DNA from: Robertmurraya korlensis
Lineage (GTDB): Bacteria; Bacillota; Bacilli; Bacillales; Cytobacillaceae
Length of the DNA stretch: 64,000 bases
Direction of reading: 5' to 3'
Assembly (NCBI RefSeq): GCF_023715225.1
Contig: NZ_JAMBNS010000001.1
Location: 558,001 to 622,000 of the forward strand
Shown: positions 54,745 to 62,800 of the stretch, in pieces
Numbering within the stretch: the stretch's first letter is position 1
Layout: each line of letters opens with the position of its first letter
The notes under the pieces: model-generated
Told to the model about the DNA's origin: nothing
The model's input: the letters and a program-made list of their open reading frames with translations, nothing else
The model's database searches: none
Translations under genes and position numbers: made by a program

Positions 54745-55527
54745 ATGGAGTTCCTATTTTATACGTTTGTTTTGGTAGTCATCTCTCTTCTTGTTTTTAT
54801 GTACAAAGAGGCATTTCGAAATAAAGTTCAAACCCATCATTTTACTTTTTCAGAGTTTCCTAAGAGCTTTGGTGAACTAAAGCTTTTTTTTATATCGGAT
54901 ATTCATAAGCGTCTTATCTCCGACGAAATCATACAGGATGTGAAAGCGAAAGGACAGGTAGACCTAGTCATCATTGGTGGTGATCTTCTTGAAAAAGGAG
55001 TTGATTTTCAAAAGGTAAGAAAAAATCTTTCCCTTCTTAAACAGTTGGGACCATTGTATTTTGTTTGGGGTAATAATGATTACGAGGTTGACTACCATGA
55101 GCTTGATGCTTTGCTTCTTGATAACGGAGTGAAGATATTAGATAACACAGCGGTTTCCTTTGAATCAGAGGCAGGGGAAGTGATGGTCCTTCTAGGAGTG
55201 GATGACCTTCAATTAAAGAGGGATCGGTTGGACTTAGCACTACAGGATGCCCAGGAGGAAGGTTTTCGTATACTCGTAAGCCATAATCCTAGAATTACGG
55301 AAAAAATACAGGTACAAGACAGGATTGGGTTAGTGTTGAGTGGTCATACTCATGGAGGTCAAATCAGACTATTTGGGTTTGGACCTTATGAGTTAGGAGG
55401 ATATCACCAATTAAAAAATACCTCCCTTCTTGTAAGTAATGGCTATGGAACGACAGCTGTGCCACTAAGGCTAGGAGCAAGAGCTGAAACGCATGTTATT
55501 TCTATTTCCAATAAAAATCAAGAGTGA
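54745..55527 (+). CDS. ypbG: Metallophosphoesterase YpbG
   Basis: A 260-residue calcineurin-type phosphoesterase with an N-terminal membrane anchor (about 3-20). Metal motifs: SDIHKR near 52, GGDLLEKG near 78, GNNDYE near 109, SHNPRI near 180 and GHTHGGQ near 204. It resembles membrane-bound YkuE/UDP-diacylglucosamine-hydrolase-like enzymes. GGAGG precedes the ATG. Syntenic with B. subtilis ypbG. Substrate unknown. Confidence 0.88.
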   Translation: MEFLFYTFVLVVISLLVFMYKEAFRNKVQTHHFTFSEFPKSFGELKLFFISDIHKRLISDEIIQDVKAKGQVDLVIIGGDLLEKGVDFQKVRKNLSLLKQLGPLYFVWGNNDYEVDYHELDALLLDNGVKILDNTAVSFESEAGEVMVLLGVDDLQLKRDRLDLALQDAQEEGFRILVSHNPRITEKIQVQDRIGLVLSGHTHGGQIRLFGFGPYELGGYHQLKNTSLLVSNGYGTTAVPLRLGARAETHVISISNKNQE

Positions 55528-55536
55528 GTGGCAGCC

Positions 55537-55575
55537 TATACAAAGTTTACACAATTTTTATATGAACTGTATAAT
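55537..55575 (+). promoter_or_regulatory. Promoter and possible operator of the CarH-like gene
   Basis: TTTACA (55546-55551), 18 nt, TATAAT (55570-55575). TATACA (55537-55542) just upstream, the TTTACA itself, and an inverted copy over the -10 (ATTATACAG on the minus strand) share a TACA core, as CarH operators do. The repeat spacing (9 nt) differs from the 11-bp repeats known for CarH. Confidence 0.45.
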
Positions 55576-55609
55576 GTGAGTAAGTTACGAGTTATACGGA
55601 GGAAAGACA

Positions 55610-56518
55610 ATGGTGACAGAAGAAGGAAAATATAATATAAAAGCAGTCTCAAAAATGTTAGGAATTCAAGCAGGAACGCTACGTGCTTGGGAAAGGCGCT
55701 ATCAGATGGTAGCGCCAAAAAGAAACGAGTCGGGTCATCGTCTATACACAGAGGAACATGTAAAGGTATTAAGATGGCTTCAAGACAAAGTGAATAAAGG
55801 CTTTACCATTAGTCAAGCTGTTACGTTACTTGAAAACAATGAGGTTGAAGAACATGAAGGTCACCTTCATGTTCAAACAGGTGGAGACCAATCAAGTGCC
55901 ATGGCGGACAAGTTACTTCAATCACTACTTGCCTTTGATGAAAAAACGGCACATGATCTCATTAACCAAGCGTTTAGTTTGTTTACAGTAGATAAGGTAA
56001 TGGTAGATATTTTGGGCACATTGCTAGTGAAAATTGGTGACTTATGGGAAAATTCTAAGATTACTACCGCACATGAACACTTTGCCTCATCTATACTCCG
56101 ATCAAGAATTGGTATGATTCTGCACTCCTTTCCGCATAATCCGATGATGCCAAAGGCCATCGCAGTTTGTGGGCCAGGTGAGTGGCATGAACTTGGCCTA
56201 CTTATCTATACATTATTTTTAAGACGTAAAGGATTTGAGGTCATTTATTTGGGAGCAAGTATAGCTGAGAAAGATATCGATGAGGTGATTAAAATTGTAA
56301 AGCCAAAATTTATCTTCTTTTCCTGTACCATGAAGGAAAATGTTAGCGGAACGCTACAACTCACAGAGAAATTAATAAAGAACTACGAAGACATACATAT
56401 TGGATTAGGTGGGTTTGCATTTGATACCATTTCTGAAAAAGAAAAGGTCAAATATCATGAACACATTATTGGTGCGTCTCGTAATGAGTGGGAAAGTTGG
56501 TTAAAAAATAGAATGTAA
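55610..56518 (+). CDS. MerR-type regulator with B12-binding photosensor domain (CarH/LitR-like)
   Basis: A 302-residue regulator. The MerR helix-turn-helix covers about 8-75 (GTLRAWERRY). A four-helix bundle follows with the light-sensor motif W-x9-EH: Trp146, Glu156, His157. The Rossmann cobalamin domain has E-x-H-x2-G (Glu191, His193, Gly196) for the lower axial His. These are the signatures of CarH, which binds adenosylcobalamin, represses DNA in the dark and dissociates in light. Regulated genes are unknown; autoregulation is possible. Neighbours (ypbG and a mecA paralogue) are otherwise syntenic with B. subtilis. Confidence 0.85.
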   Translation: MVTEEGKYNIKAVSKMLGIQAGTLRAWERRYQMVAPKRNESGHRLYTEEHVKVLRWLQDKVNKGFTISQAVTLLENNEVEEHEGHLHVQTGGDQSSAMADKLLQSLLAFDEKTAHDLINQAFSLFTVDKVMVDILGTLLVKIGDLWENSKITTAHEHFASSILRSRIGMILHSFPHNPMMPKAIAVCGPGEWHELGLLIYTLFLRRKGFEVIYLGASIAEKDIDEVIKIVKPKFIFFSCTMKENVSGTLQLTEKLIKNYEDIHIGLGGFAFDTISEKEKVKYHEHIIGASRNEWESWLKNRM

Positions 56519-56602
56519 GAAGGAATATCGATTAGACAATTCACCTTCCTGCAAGAATTTCATACACTAAACAAACAGTTGTTCACAGCAGGGGGCTTTA
56601 TA

Positions 56603-57181
56603 ATGCGCTTAGAACGATTAACATACAATAAAATTAAAATTTTTTTAACTACGGATGATTTATCAGAAAGAGGATTAACAAAAGAGGATATTTGGAAAGA
56701 TTCGTTAAAGTGGCATCAATTGTTCCATGAAATGCTTGAAGAAGCAAGTGAACAATTTGATGTGGATATACAAGGAACGGTTGCGGTAGAAATCTTTACG
56801 ATGCATACCCAGGGTATGGTCATGATTGTCACAATGGATGAGGAAGAAGAAGATAACTCTCTCATGGATTCCTATTATGATTTACAGGTAAGTGTAAAGG
56901 AAAAGCAGGACCTGATTTATGAATTTACCAATTTTGAGTTTGTAATTCAAGTATCCCATCAGCTTAAGGTACTCGGCTTTACTGGTGGTAGCTTATATGT
57001 AATGGATGACAGATATTATTTTTGTATAGAAAATGTAGAGGACTGTAACTTAATGTTAGTGGCAGTTGTTCTATCTGAGTACTCAAACCCTACTCTTGAA
57101 AGTATTCATCGGATAAAGGAGTATGGGAAAACAGTGATTGATCAGAAAGCGGTTGAGACAATTGTCCATTACTTTAAGTAA
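56603..57181 (+). CDS. ypbH: MecA-type ClpC adaptor (YpbH)
   Basis: A 192-residue MecA family adaptor. It starts MRLERLTYNKIKIFLTTDDL, and has the split MecA pattern: N-terminal substrate-binding part, an acidic linker (EEEEDN) and a C-terminal ClpC-binding part (YEFTNFEFVIQVSHQL). YpbH is the MecA paralogue next to ypbG in B. subtilis. It hands substrates to ClpCP. I use ATG 56603 behind AGGGGGC. Confidence 0.87.
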   Translation: MRLERLTYNKIKIFLTTDDLSERGLTKEDIWKDSLKWHQLFHEMLEEASEQFDVDIQGTVAVEIFTMHTQGMVMIVTMDEEEEDNSLMDSYYDLQVSVKEKQDLIYEFTNFEFVIQVSHQLKVLGFTGGSLYVMDDRYYFCIENVEDCNLMLVAVVLSEYSNPTLESIHRIKEYGKTVIDQKAVETIVHYFK

Positions 57182-57330
57182 TGGATTGTCTCTGCCGTTT
57201 TTTTTCTAAAAGAATATCTTGAGGCGAAAAACAGACACTAGTAAATAGTATTCAAGTAGAAGGTGGAACGCCCCATTTTAGGCTAATTAGGGACGGGTAA
57301 AAATACAGAAAATTCCCTAAATAACAACAA

Positions 57331-57344
57331 TGGTAGCGTTTTCA
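57331..57344 (+). promoter_or_regulatory. Candidate cre box upstream of the glutamate dehydrogenase gene
   Basis: TGGTAGCGTTTTCA fits cre (TGWAANCGNTNWCA) except for positions 3 and 4. It lies about 40 nt upstream of the promoter -35. Pattern-based only. Confidence 0.4.
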
Positions 57345-57383
57345 AAAAATATTGTAAAAATGTCAAAAAATTTTCATTTATTA

Positions 57384-57411
57384 TTGCATAAATTACCTAA
57401 AAGTGTATACT
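57384..57411 (+). promoter_or_regulatory. Sigma A promoter of the glutamate dehydrogenase gene
   Basis: TTGCAT (57384-57389), 16 nt, TATACT (57406-57411). About 50 nt ahead of the start codon; the 57,182-57,330 stretch before it holds no gene that I can see. Confidence 0.65.
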
Positions 57412-57459
57412 ATGTCATGAATGGGACAACATTGTTAGTGATTTTAGGAGGGTAAAATA

Positions 57460-58734
57460 GTGGCCGAAAAAGGGACTACAAACATAAACCATGAAGAAAA
57501 GCTTGATGTGCTAAGATCAACTCAAACCGTTATTCACAGTGCATTAGAAAAGCTTGGCTACCCTGAAGAAGTATATGAACTATTAAAAGAACCAATGAGA
57601 ATGTTAACAGTAAAAATCCCAGTAAGGATGGATGATGGGTCAGTAAAAATATTTACTGGGTATCGTGCACAACACAATGATGCTGTTGGACCTACAAAAG
57701 GCGGAATTCGTTTCCATCCAGGTGTAACAGAAAAGGAAGTAAAGGCACTTTCTATTTGGATGAGCTTAAAATGTGGAATCGTTGACTTACCATATGGTGG
57801 TGGTAAGGGAGGCATTGTATGTGACCCGCGCGATATGTCATTTCGTGAATTAGAACGCTTAAGTCGAGGCTACGTTAGAGCAATCAGTCAGATTGTTGGA
57901 CCAACCAAAGATATCCCTGCACCAGATGTGTTTACAAATTCACAGATTATGGCTTGGATGATGGATGAGTATAGTCGAATAGATGAATTTAATTCTCCAG
58001 GATTTATTACTGGAAAACCACTCGTATTAGGTGGTTCACATGGTAGGGAATCGGCAACAGCAAAAGGTGTAACGATTTGTATAAGAGAAGCTGCTGCGAA
58101 GAAAGGTATTAATATTGAAGGTGCGCGCGTAGTTGTCCAGGGATTTGGAAACGCAGGTAGCTATCTATCAAAGTTTATGCATGATGCAGGTGCAAAAGTA
58201 GTGGGTATCTCCGATGCTTATGGAGCATTACATGATCCAAATGGATTGGATATCGATTATTTATTGGATAGACGTGATAGCTTTGGAACCGTTACAAAAC
58301 TATTTAATAATACGATTACTAATAAAGAGTTGCTTGAATTAGAGTGTGACATTTTGGTTCCTGCAGCCATTGAGAATCAAATCACAGAAGAGAACGCCCA
58401 TAATATCCGCGCGAAGATTGTTGTTGAAGCAGCTAATGGTCCAACGACACTCGAAGCGACTAAGATATTAACGGATAGAGGAATATTACTTGTACCAGAT
58501 GTGCTTGCCTCTGCGGGTGGAGTTACTGTTTCTTATTTTGAGTGGGTACAAAATAATCAAGGGTATTACTGGACGGAAGAAGAAGTGGAAGAAAAATTAG
58601 AAAAGGTTATGTGTAAATCTTTTAATAATATATATGACACTGCACAAACAAGACGCGTTGATATGCGCTTGGCAGCATATATGGTTGGTGTAAGGAAAAT
58701 GGCTGAAGCATCAAGATTTAGAGGATGGATTTAA
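57460..58734 (+). CDS. gudB: NAD-specific glutamate dehydrogenase (GudB/RocG type)
   Basis: A 424-residue glutamate dehydrogenase. Substrate lysines are in GPTKGGIRFHP and MSLKCGIVDLPYGGGKGG. The dinucleotide fold is VVVQGFGNAGSYL near 225. It deaminates glutamate to 2-oxoglutarate. The laboratory strain of B. subtilis carries a gudB with a 9-bp duplication that duplicates Val-Lys-Ala; here EVKALSIW appears once, so this copy should be active. GTG start at 57460 with GGAGGG ahead. Family alternatives: rocG. Placement next to ypdA and ypbH favours gudB. Confidence 0.9.
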   Translation: MAEKGTTNINHEEKLDVLRSTQTVIHSALEKLGYPEEVYELLKEPMRMLTVKIPVRMDDGSVKIFTGYRAQHNDAVGPTKGGIRFHPGVTEKEVKALSIWMSLKCGIVDLPYGGGKGGIVCDPRDMSFRELERLSRGYVRAISQIVGPTKDIPAPDVFTNSQIMAWMMDEYSRIDEFNSPGFITGKPLVLGGSHGRESATAKGVTICIREAAAKKGINIEGARVVVQGFGNAGSYLSKFMHDAGAKVVGISDAYGALHDPNGLDIDYLLDRRDSFGTVTKLFNNTITNKELLELECDILVPAAIENQITEENAHNIRAKIVVEAANGPTTLEATKILTDRGILLVPDVLASAGGVTVSYFEWVQNNQGYYWTEEEVEEKLEKVMCKSFNNIYDTAQTRRVDMRLAAYMVGVRKMAEASRFRGWI

Positions 58735-58759
58735 TGATTTATATTTGAAAAGCAATAAA

Positions 58760-58797
58760 AAATCTCCTATCATAAAATGATGGAGATTTTTTTGTTT
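58760..58797 (+). terminator. Terminator after gudB
   Basis: Stem AAATCTCC-(T)-ATCAT / ATGAT-GGAGATTT with a bulge, then seven T. Confidence 0.85.
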
Positions 58798-58810
58798 AGG
58801 AGAGAGAGCG

Positions 58811-59776
58811 ATGCAAATAGAAGATGCAATAATAATTGGTGGAGGACCGTGTGGTTTATCAGCGGCAATCGCATTGACAAAAGTAGGGAAGAATCCACTT
58901 ATTATTGAAAAGGGAAATATAGTGAATGCGATTTATCATTATCCTACACACCAAACATTTTTCAGTACGAGTGAGAAGTTAGAGATTGGAGAAGTTCCTT
59001 TTTTAACAGAAGAATACAAACCAAGAAGAAATCAAGCGTTGGTCTATTATCGGGAAGTAGTAAAAAGGAAAGGTTTACGGGTTCATCCGTTTGAAAAAGT
59101 AACAAGTGTGAAAAAAGAAGCAAATGTGTTTATCGTACGTACCGATAAAAAGGAGTACGCTACAAGATATGTCATTGTAGCAACTGGTTATTATGATCAT
59201 CCAAATTTAATGGGTATTCCAGGTGAGGGTTTACCAAAGGTTTCTCATTATTTCAAGGAGGCACACCCCTATTTTGATCAGGATATCGTTGTCGTTGGAG
59301 GAAAGAACTCAAGTGTTGACGCTACGATAGAGCTTGTAAAAGCAGGTGCAAGAGTTACCGTCATTTATCGTGGAAAAGAATATTCTCCTTCTATTAAACC
59401 ATGGATTCTTCCTGAATTTGATTCACTCGTTCGAAATGGTGTTGTAAAGATGGAATTTGAAGCAGAATTAAAAGAAATTGAATTTGATCAAGTCACTTAT
59501 CTCAAGCATGGCAAAGAATATGTCATAAAAAACGATTTTGTTTTTGCTATGACCGGTTATCATCCAGATCATAGTTTTCTTGCTCAAATGGGTATAGAAA
59601 TTGATCAAGACACTGGAAGGCCAAGGTATAATGGAGAAACAATGGAAAGCAATATTGATGGCGTTTATATTGCAGGTGTATTGGCGGCGGGAAACAATGC
59701 GAATGAAATTTTTATTGAAAATGGTCGCTTCCACGGAGAGCAAATAGCTCGATCAATAGCTAATAAAGAATCGTAA
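58811..59776 (+). CDS. ypdA: Bacillithiol disulfide reductase YpdA
   Basis: A 321-residue FAD/NADPH-dependent reductase. The FAD motif is GGGPCGLSAA with the active-site Cys14, the signature of YpdA (Bdr). The NADPH motif GGKNSSVDAT is near 164, and MTGYHPDH near 255. It reduces bacillithiol disulfide. The start has GGAGAG ahead. It lies 76 nt after gudB, past a terminator. Convergent with the asparaginase gene. Confidence 0.93.
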   Translation: MQIEDAIIIGGGPCGLSAAIALTKVGKNPLIIEKGNIVNAIYHYPTHQTFFSTSEKLEIGEVPFLTEEYKPRRNQALVYYREVVKRKGLRVHPFEKVTSVKKEANVFIVRTDKKEYATRYVIVATGYYDHPNLMGIPGEGLPKVSHYFKEAHPYFDQDIVVVGGKNSSVDATIELVKAGARVTVIYRGKEYSPSIKPWILPEFDSLVRNGVVKMEFEAELKEIEFDQVTYLKHGKEYVIKNDFVFAMTGYHPDHSFLAQMGIEIDQDTGRPRYNGETMESNIDGVYIAGVLAAGNNANEIFIENGRFHGEQIARSIANKES

Positions 59777-59809
59777 GAAATACCGGGCAAATGGTTGCCC
59801 GGTATTTCT
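59777..59809 (+). terminator. Bidirectional terminator between ypdA and ansA
   Basis: Perfect 14-bp stem GAAATACCGGGCAA/TTGCCCGGTATTTC, loop ATGG. The T tails are short on both sides. Confidence 0.8.
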
Positions 59810-60777
59810 TATTGAAACATTTGATCCAGTTTGTTTATATCAGTAGTTGTTTCTAGAGCAATCATTAATTTAATTCTAGCCTTCTGCCCATTAAGACCTT
59901 TAGAGAAAATGACGCCTAAATCCTTAAATTGTTTTCCTCCGCCCTCATAGCTATAGACATCTTCCGCGAGTCCGTTAAAGCATCTTGAAACAAATACAAC
60001 GGGTATTTTGTTTTCAAGCAGAAGCTTGATACCATGAATAGTAGCTGGAGGTAGATTTCCTTGTCCTAAGGCCTCGATGACAACTCCGTCAAAATGTAAA
60101 TCGTTTATCGCATAAAGAAGGGAGGAATCCATTCCGGCATGAGCTTTAATTAATACCACACGTTTAGAAATGTTCTCCACATGATACATTTCTCTTTTCT
60201 TTGGTGAGTGGTGAAAGAAAACTCCTCTCTTTGTCACAGTCCCAATGGGTCCATATTGCGGACTTTGAAAGGTAGATACATTGCTTGTATGAGTCTTTGT
60301 TACATTTACTGCTGTGTGTATTTCGTCGTTTAACACCACTAGAACTCCATTGTCAACTGCTTCTTCACTATTTGCTACTTTTAATGCTGAAAGTAAATTA
60401 TATAGACCGTCTGAACCTATTTCGTTACTTGACCTCATTGCCCCTGTCAAAACAATGGGTATGCTTGTCCGAATCGTTAAATCTAAGAAATAGGCGGTTT
60501 CCTCTAAAGTATCAGTGCCGTGTGTAATCACAACTCCGTTAATTTTATCTTCCTTTATATAAGATTCAATCATTGTTTTTAATTGCAACATTTCTTTTGC
60601 CGTAATATGGGGGGAGGGGAGCTGGAAAGGCTCCTCAATGATTAAATTCGCAACGGATAAAAGCTCTTTTGTTTTTTCAACAATTGGATTTTTTTCGCCC
60701 GGTTTTACAGCTCCTGTTTCCGTATCCTCACTCATTGCTATCGTCCCGCCTGTGTGGATAACTAGTAGATTTTTCAT
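59809..60777 (-). CDS. ansA: L-asparaginase
   Basis: A 322-residue asparaginase/glutaminase-fold enzyme. The nucleophile Thr is in HTGGTIAMS at residues 8-16. The second catalytic Thr-Lys site includes THGTDTLEETAYF near 83, and the Lys follows in the KAHAGMDSS region. It hydrolyses asparagine to aspartate and ammonia. No signal peptide, so it is the cytosolic type. ATG 60777 has GGAGG 5 nt ahead. Diverges from prsW. Assigned to AnsA by family, not by precise orthology. Confidence 0.88.
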   Translation of the reverse strand: MKNLLVIHTGGTIAMSEDTETGAVKPGEKNPIVEKTKELLSVANLIIEEPFQLPSPHITAKEMLQLKTMIESYIKEDKINGVVITHGTDTLEETAYFLDLTIRTSIPIVLTGAMRSSNEIGSDGLYNLLSALKVANSEEAVDNGVLVVLNDEIHTAVNVTKTHTSNVSTFQSPQYGPIGTVTKRGVFFHHSPKKREMYHVENISKRVVLIKAHAGMDSSLLYAINDLHFDGVVIEALGQGNLPPATIHGIKLLLENKIPVVFVSRCFNGLAEDVYSYEGGGKQFKDLGVIFSKGLNGQKARIKLMIALETTTDINKLDQMFQ

Positions 60778-60918
60778 AAGAACCTCCTGTTCAATCTGCA
60801 TGTTAAAATCATACCTATACGAAAGCCGCTTCGTCTACATGTAACATCAAAAATATAGATTTTCTTTCTTAAGAACTCATGATACGATGGAAGAAACGAA
60901 TGGAAAAGAGGATAGCAA

Positions 60919-61611
60919 ATGCTAGGGATTTTTTCTGCTGGGATAGCTCCTGGCTTAGCTCTTCTTAGTTATTTCTACTTAAGGGATGAGTACGGGTCGG
61001 AACCAATCTCAGTGGTATTACGTACATTTATATACGGTGCGCTGCTTGTATTTCCAATTATGTTTATTCAATATGTGATTGACGTAGAGCATTTAGTGGT
61101 TTCAGATTTTTTAAACGCCTTCTTTACTACAGGGTTTTTGGAAGAATTTTTCAAGTGGTTTATACTTTTTTATGCCATTTATCAACATATTGAATTTGAC
61201 GAACCATACGATGGAATTGTATATGGTACCTCGGTAGCACTAGGATTCGCAACAAGTGAAAATATATTGTATTTGTTGGCAAATGGGGTCGAGCACGCTG
61301 TGGGCCGTGCATTATTACCTGTTTCAAGTCATGCACTTTTTGGTGTGTTAATGGGATACTATTTAGGAAAAGGGAAATTTACGAAAGAGAAAAAAGGGAA
61401 ATGGCTCCTTTTTTCACTGTTTCTTCCTGTCTTTTTTCACGGTTTATATGATTATATTTTAATATCCTTTGAATACTGGCTCATCTTTATTTTGCCGTTT
61501 ATGATTTTTTTATGGTGGCTTGCTCTCCGTAAAGTGAAGAGTGCGAGACACTTGAGCGGAATAAAGGCTACTAATGATGATATACACATTCAAAACCCCC
61601 TTCAATTATAA
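60919..61611 (+). CDS. prsW: Intramembrane protease PrsW
   Basis: A 230-residue membrane protease with eight or so hydrophobic segments. Catalytic motifs are the Glu-Glu in FLEEFFKWF (near 75), Glu in ATSENILY (near 113) and His in [14 protein letters not shown] (near 137) and FFHGLYDY. PrsW cleaves the anti-sigma factor RsiW to start sigma W activation. GAGGA precedes the ATG. Its stop codon is inside the terminator stem. Syntenic with B. subtilis ypdC. Confidence 0.92.
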   Translation: MLGIFSAGIAPGLALLSYFYLRDEYGSEPISVVLRTFIYGALLVFPIMFIQYVIDVEHLVVSDFLNAFFTTGFLEEFFKWFILFYAIYQHIEFDEPYDGIVYGTSVALGFATSENILYLLANGVEHAVGRALLPVSSHALFGVLMGYYLGKGKFTKEKKGKWLLFSLFLPVFFHGLYDYILISFEYWLIFILPFMIFLWWLALRKVKSARHLSGIKATNDDIHIQNPLQL

Positions 61612-61630
61612 AATTGAGGGGGTTTTGTTT
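61591..61630 (+). terminator. Terminator after prsW
   Basis: Long stem CAAAACCCCCTTCAATT with a matching arm (one or two mismatches), then GTTTTGTTT. Confidence 0.85.
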
Positions 61631-61740
61631 GTCTTTTGATTCTAATTAAAGAAGTTTCTAGTAGCTTTTTGCATAAAAAACCAACCTCTACAAAAAATAG
61701 GATTAATGTTAATAAGATTTACATCTGGGGGTTGCAAACG

Positions 61741-62787
61741 ATGAACAAAAAAATTTTATTAATGAAAGTTGCTACAATCTTCTTTTTAACACAAGTTATT
61801 TTCCCCTTTACAACAAAGGTGGATCAGGTTGATGCCTTCACCAATCAAGTAATTCAACAAGGGGCAGTAGGTGAAGATGTTATTGAACTTCAATCACGTC
61901 TTCAGTACATCGGTTTTTATAATGGGAAAATTGACGGTGTATTTGGATGGAAGACGTATTGGGCTCTAAGAAACTTTCAGTACGAATTTGGAATGCCGAT
62001 CGATGGACTTGCTGGACCATCAACAAAGCAAAAATTAGTAAAAGCCACAAAGTACAATGAACAATTTGTTAAGGAACAAATAAATAATGGAAATAAATTT
62101 ACTCACTATGGTGGAGTAGATTTAGCAAAGCAAAAGAAGCCTAACCCGAAAGTAAATAAGACACAGACGAATAAGAATCAAGGAACGGCAACAGCAAAAA
62201 AACCAACAACAAAAACTCAAGCAAAAACTCCAGCTGCACAACAACCGCAACAAAATACAACTGCTAAACAAAGCAAACAAAATACAACAGCAGCTAAGAA
62301 GCCGCAAAATAATAATACGGCCGCAAAGAAACCTGCTGCACCACAAGCGAATACTGGAAATCAAGCTGGCCCGAAAGCAACTGCTGCAACTCCACCAAAA
62401 AAACCTACAGCAGCAAATGTACCAAGTGGGTTTTCACAGAATGATATTCAGTTAATGGCAAATGCTGTTTATGGAGAAGCAAGGGGAGAACCTTATATTG
62501 GTCAAGTAGCGGTGGCTGCTGTCATATTAAACAGGGTGCAAAGTGCTACATTTCCTAATACGGTTTCAGGTGTGATTTTTGAGCCAAGAGCGTTTACTGC
62601 TGTTGCAGATGGGCAGATTTGGCTAACTCCAAATGAGAACGCAAAAAAAGCGGTTCTAGACGCAATGAACGGTTGGGATCCGACTGGTAATGCCATCTAT
62701 TATTTTAACCCTGACACGGCGACAAGTGGATGGATTTGGTCTAGGCCACAAATTAAGCGCATCGGAAAGCATATATTCTGTAAATAG
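61741..62787 (+). CDS. sleB: Spore cortex-lytic enzyme SleB
   Basis: A 348-residue lytic enzyme. Signal peptide (about 1-33), then a peptidoglycan-binding_1 domain (GEDVIELQSRLQYIGFYNG, about 44-100). A low-complexity linker of roughly 120 residues rich in Lys, Thr, Ala, Gln and Pro follows, then the C-terminal Hydrolase_2 domain (LMANAVYGEARGEP near 238, with the catalytic Glu). It cleaves cortex peptidoglycan during germination. The linker is unusually long and repetitive. It is followed 13 nt later by ypeB, its partner. I use ATG 61741; an upstream extension is unlikely. Confidence 0.9.
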   Translation: MNKKILLMKVATIFFLTQVIFPFTTKVDQVDAFTNQVIQQGAVGEDVIELQSRLQYIGFYNGKIDGVFGWKTYWALRNFQYEFGMPIDGLAGPSTKQKLVKATKYNEQFVKEQINNGNKFTHYGGVDLAKQKKPNPKVNKTQTNKNQGTATAKKPTTKTQAKTPAAQQPQQNTTAKQSKQNTTAAKKPQNNNTAAKKPAAPQANTGNQAGPKATAATPPKKPTAANVPSGFSQNDIQLMANAVYGEARGEPYIGQVAVAAVILNRVQSATFPNTVSGVIFEPRAFTAVADGQIWLTPNENAKKAVLDAMNGWDPTGNAIYYFNPDTATSGWIWSRPQIKRIGKHIFCK

Positions 62788-62800
62788 GGGTGAGGTCGAA

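Noticed and set aside
57182-57330. Small gene or RNA between ypbH and the glutamate dehydrogenase promoter
   Set aside because: No frame with a ribosome site and no clear stem-loop followed by T run; it looks like ordinary upstream sequence.
61620-61740. Sigma G promoter for sleB
   Set aside because: GCATA fits a sigma G -35, but no CATNNTA lies at 17-18 nt. sleB is sigma G dependent in B. subtilis, yet the sequence alone does not support a call.
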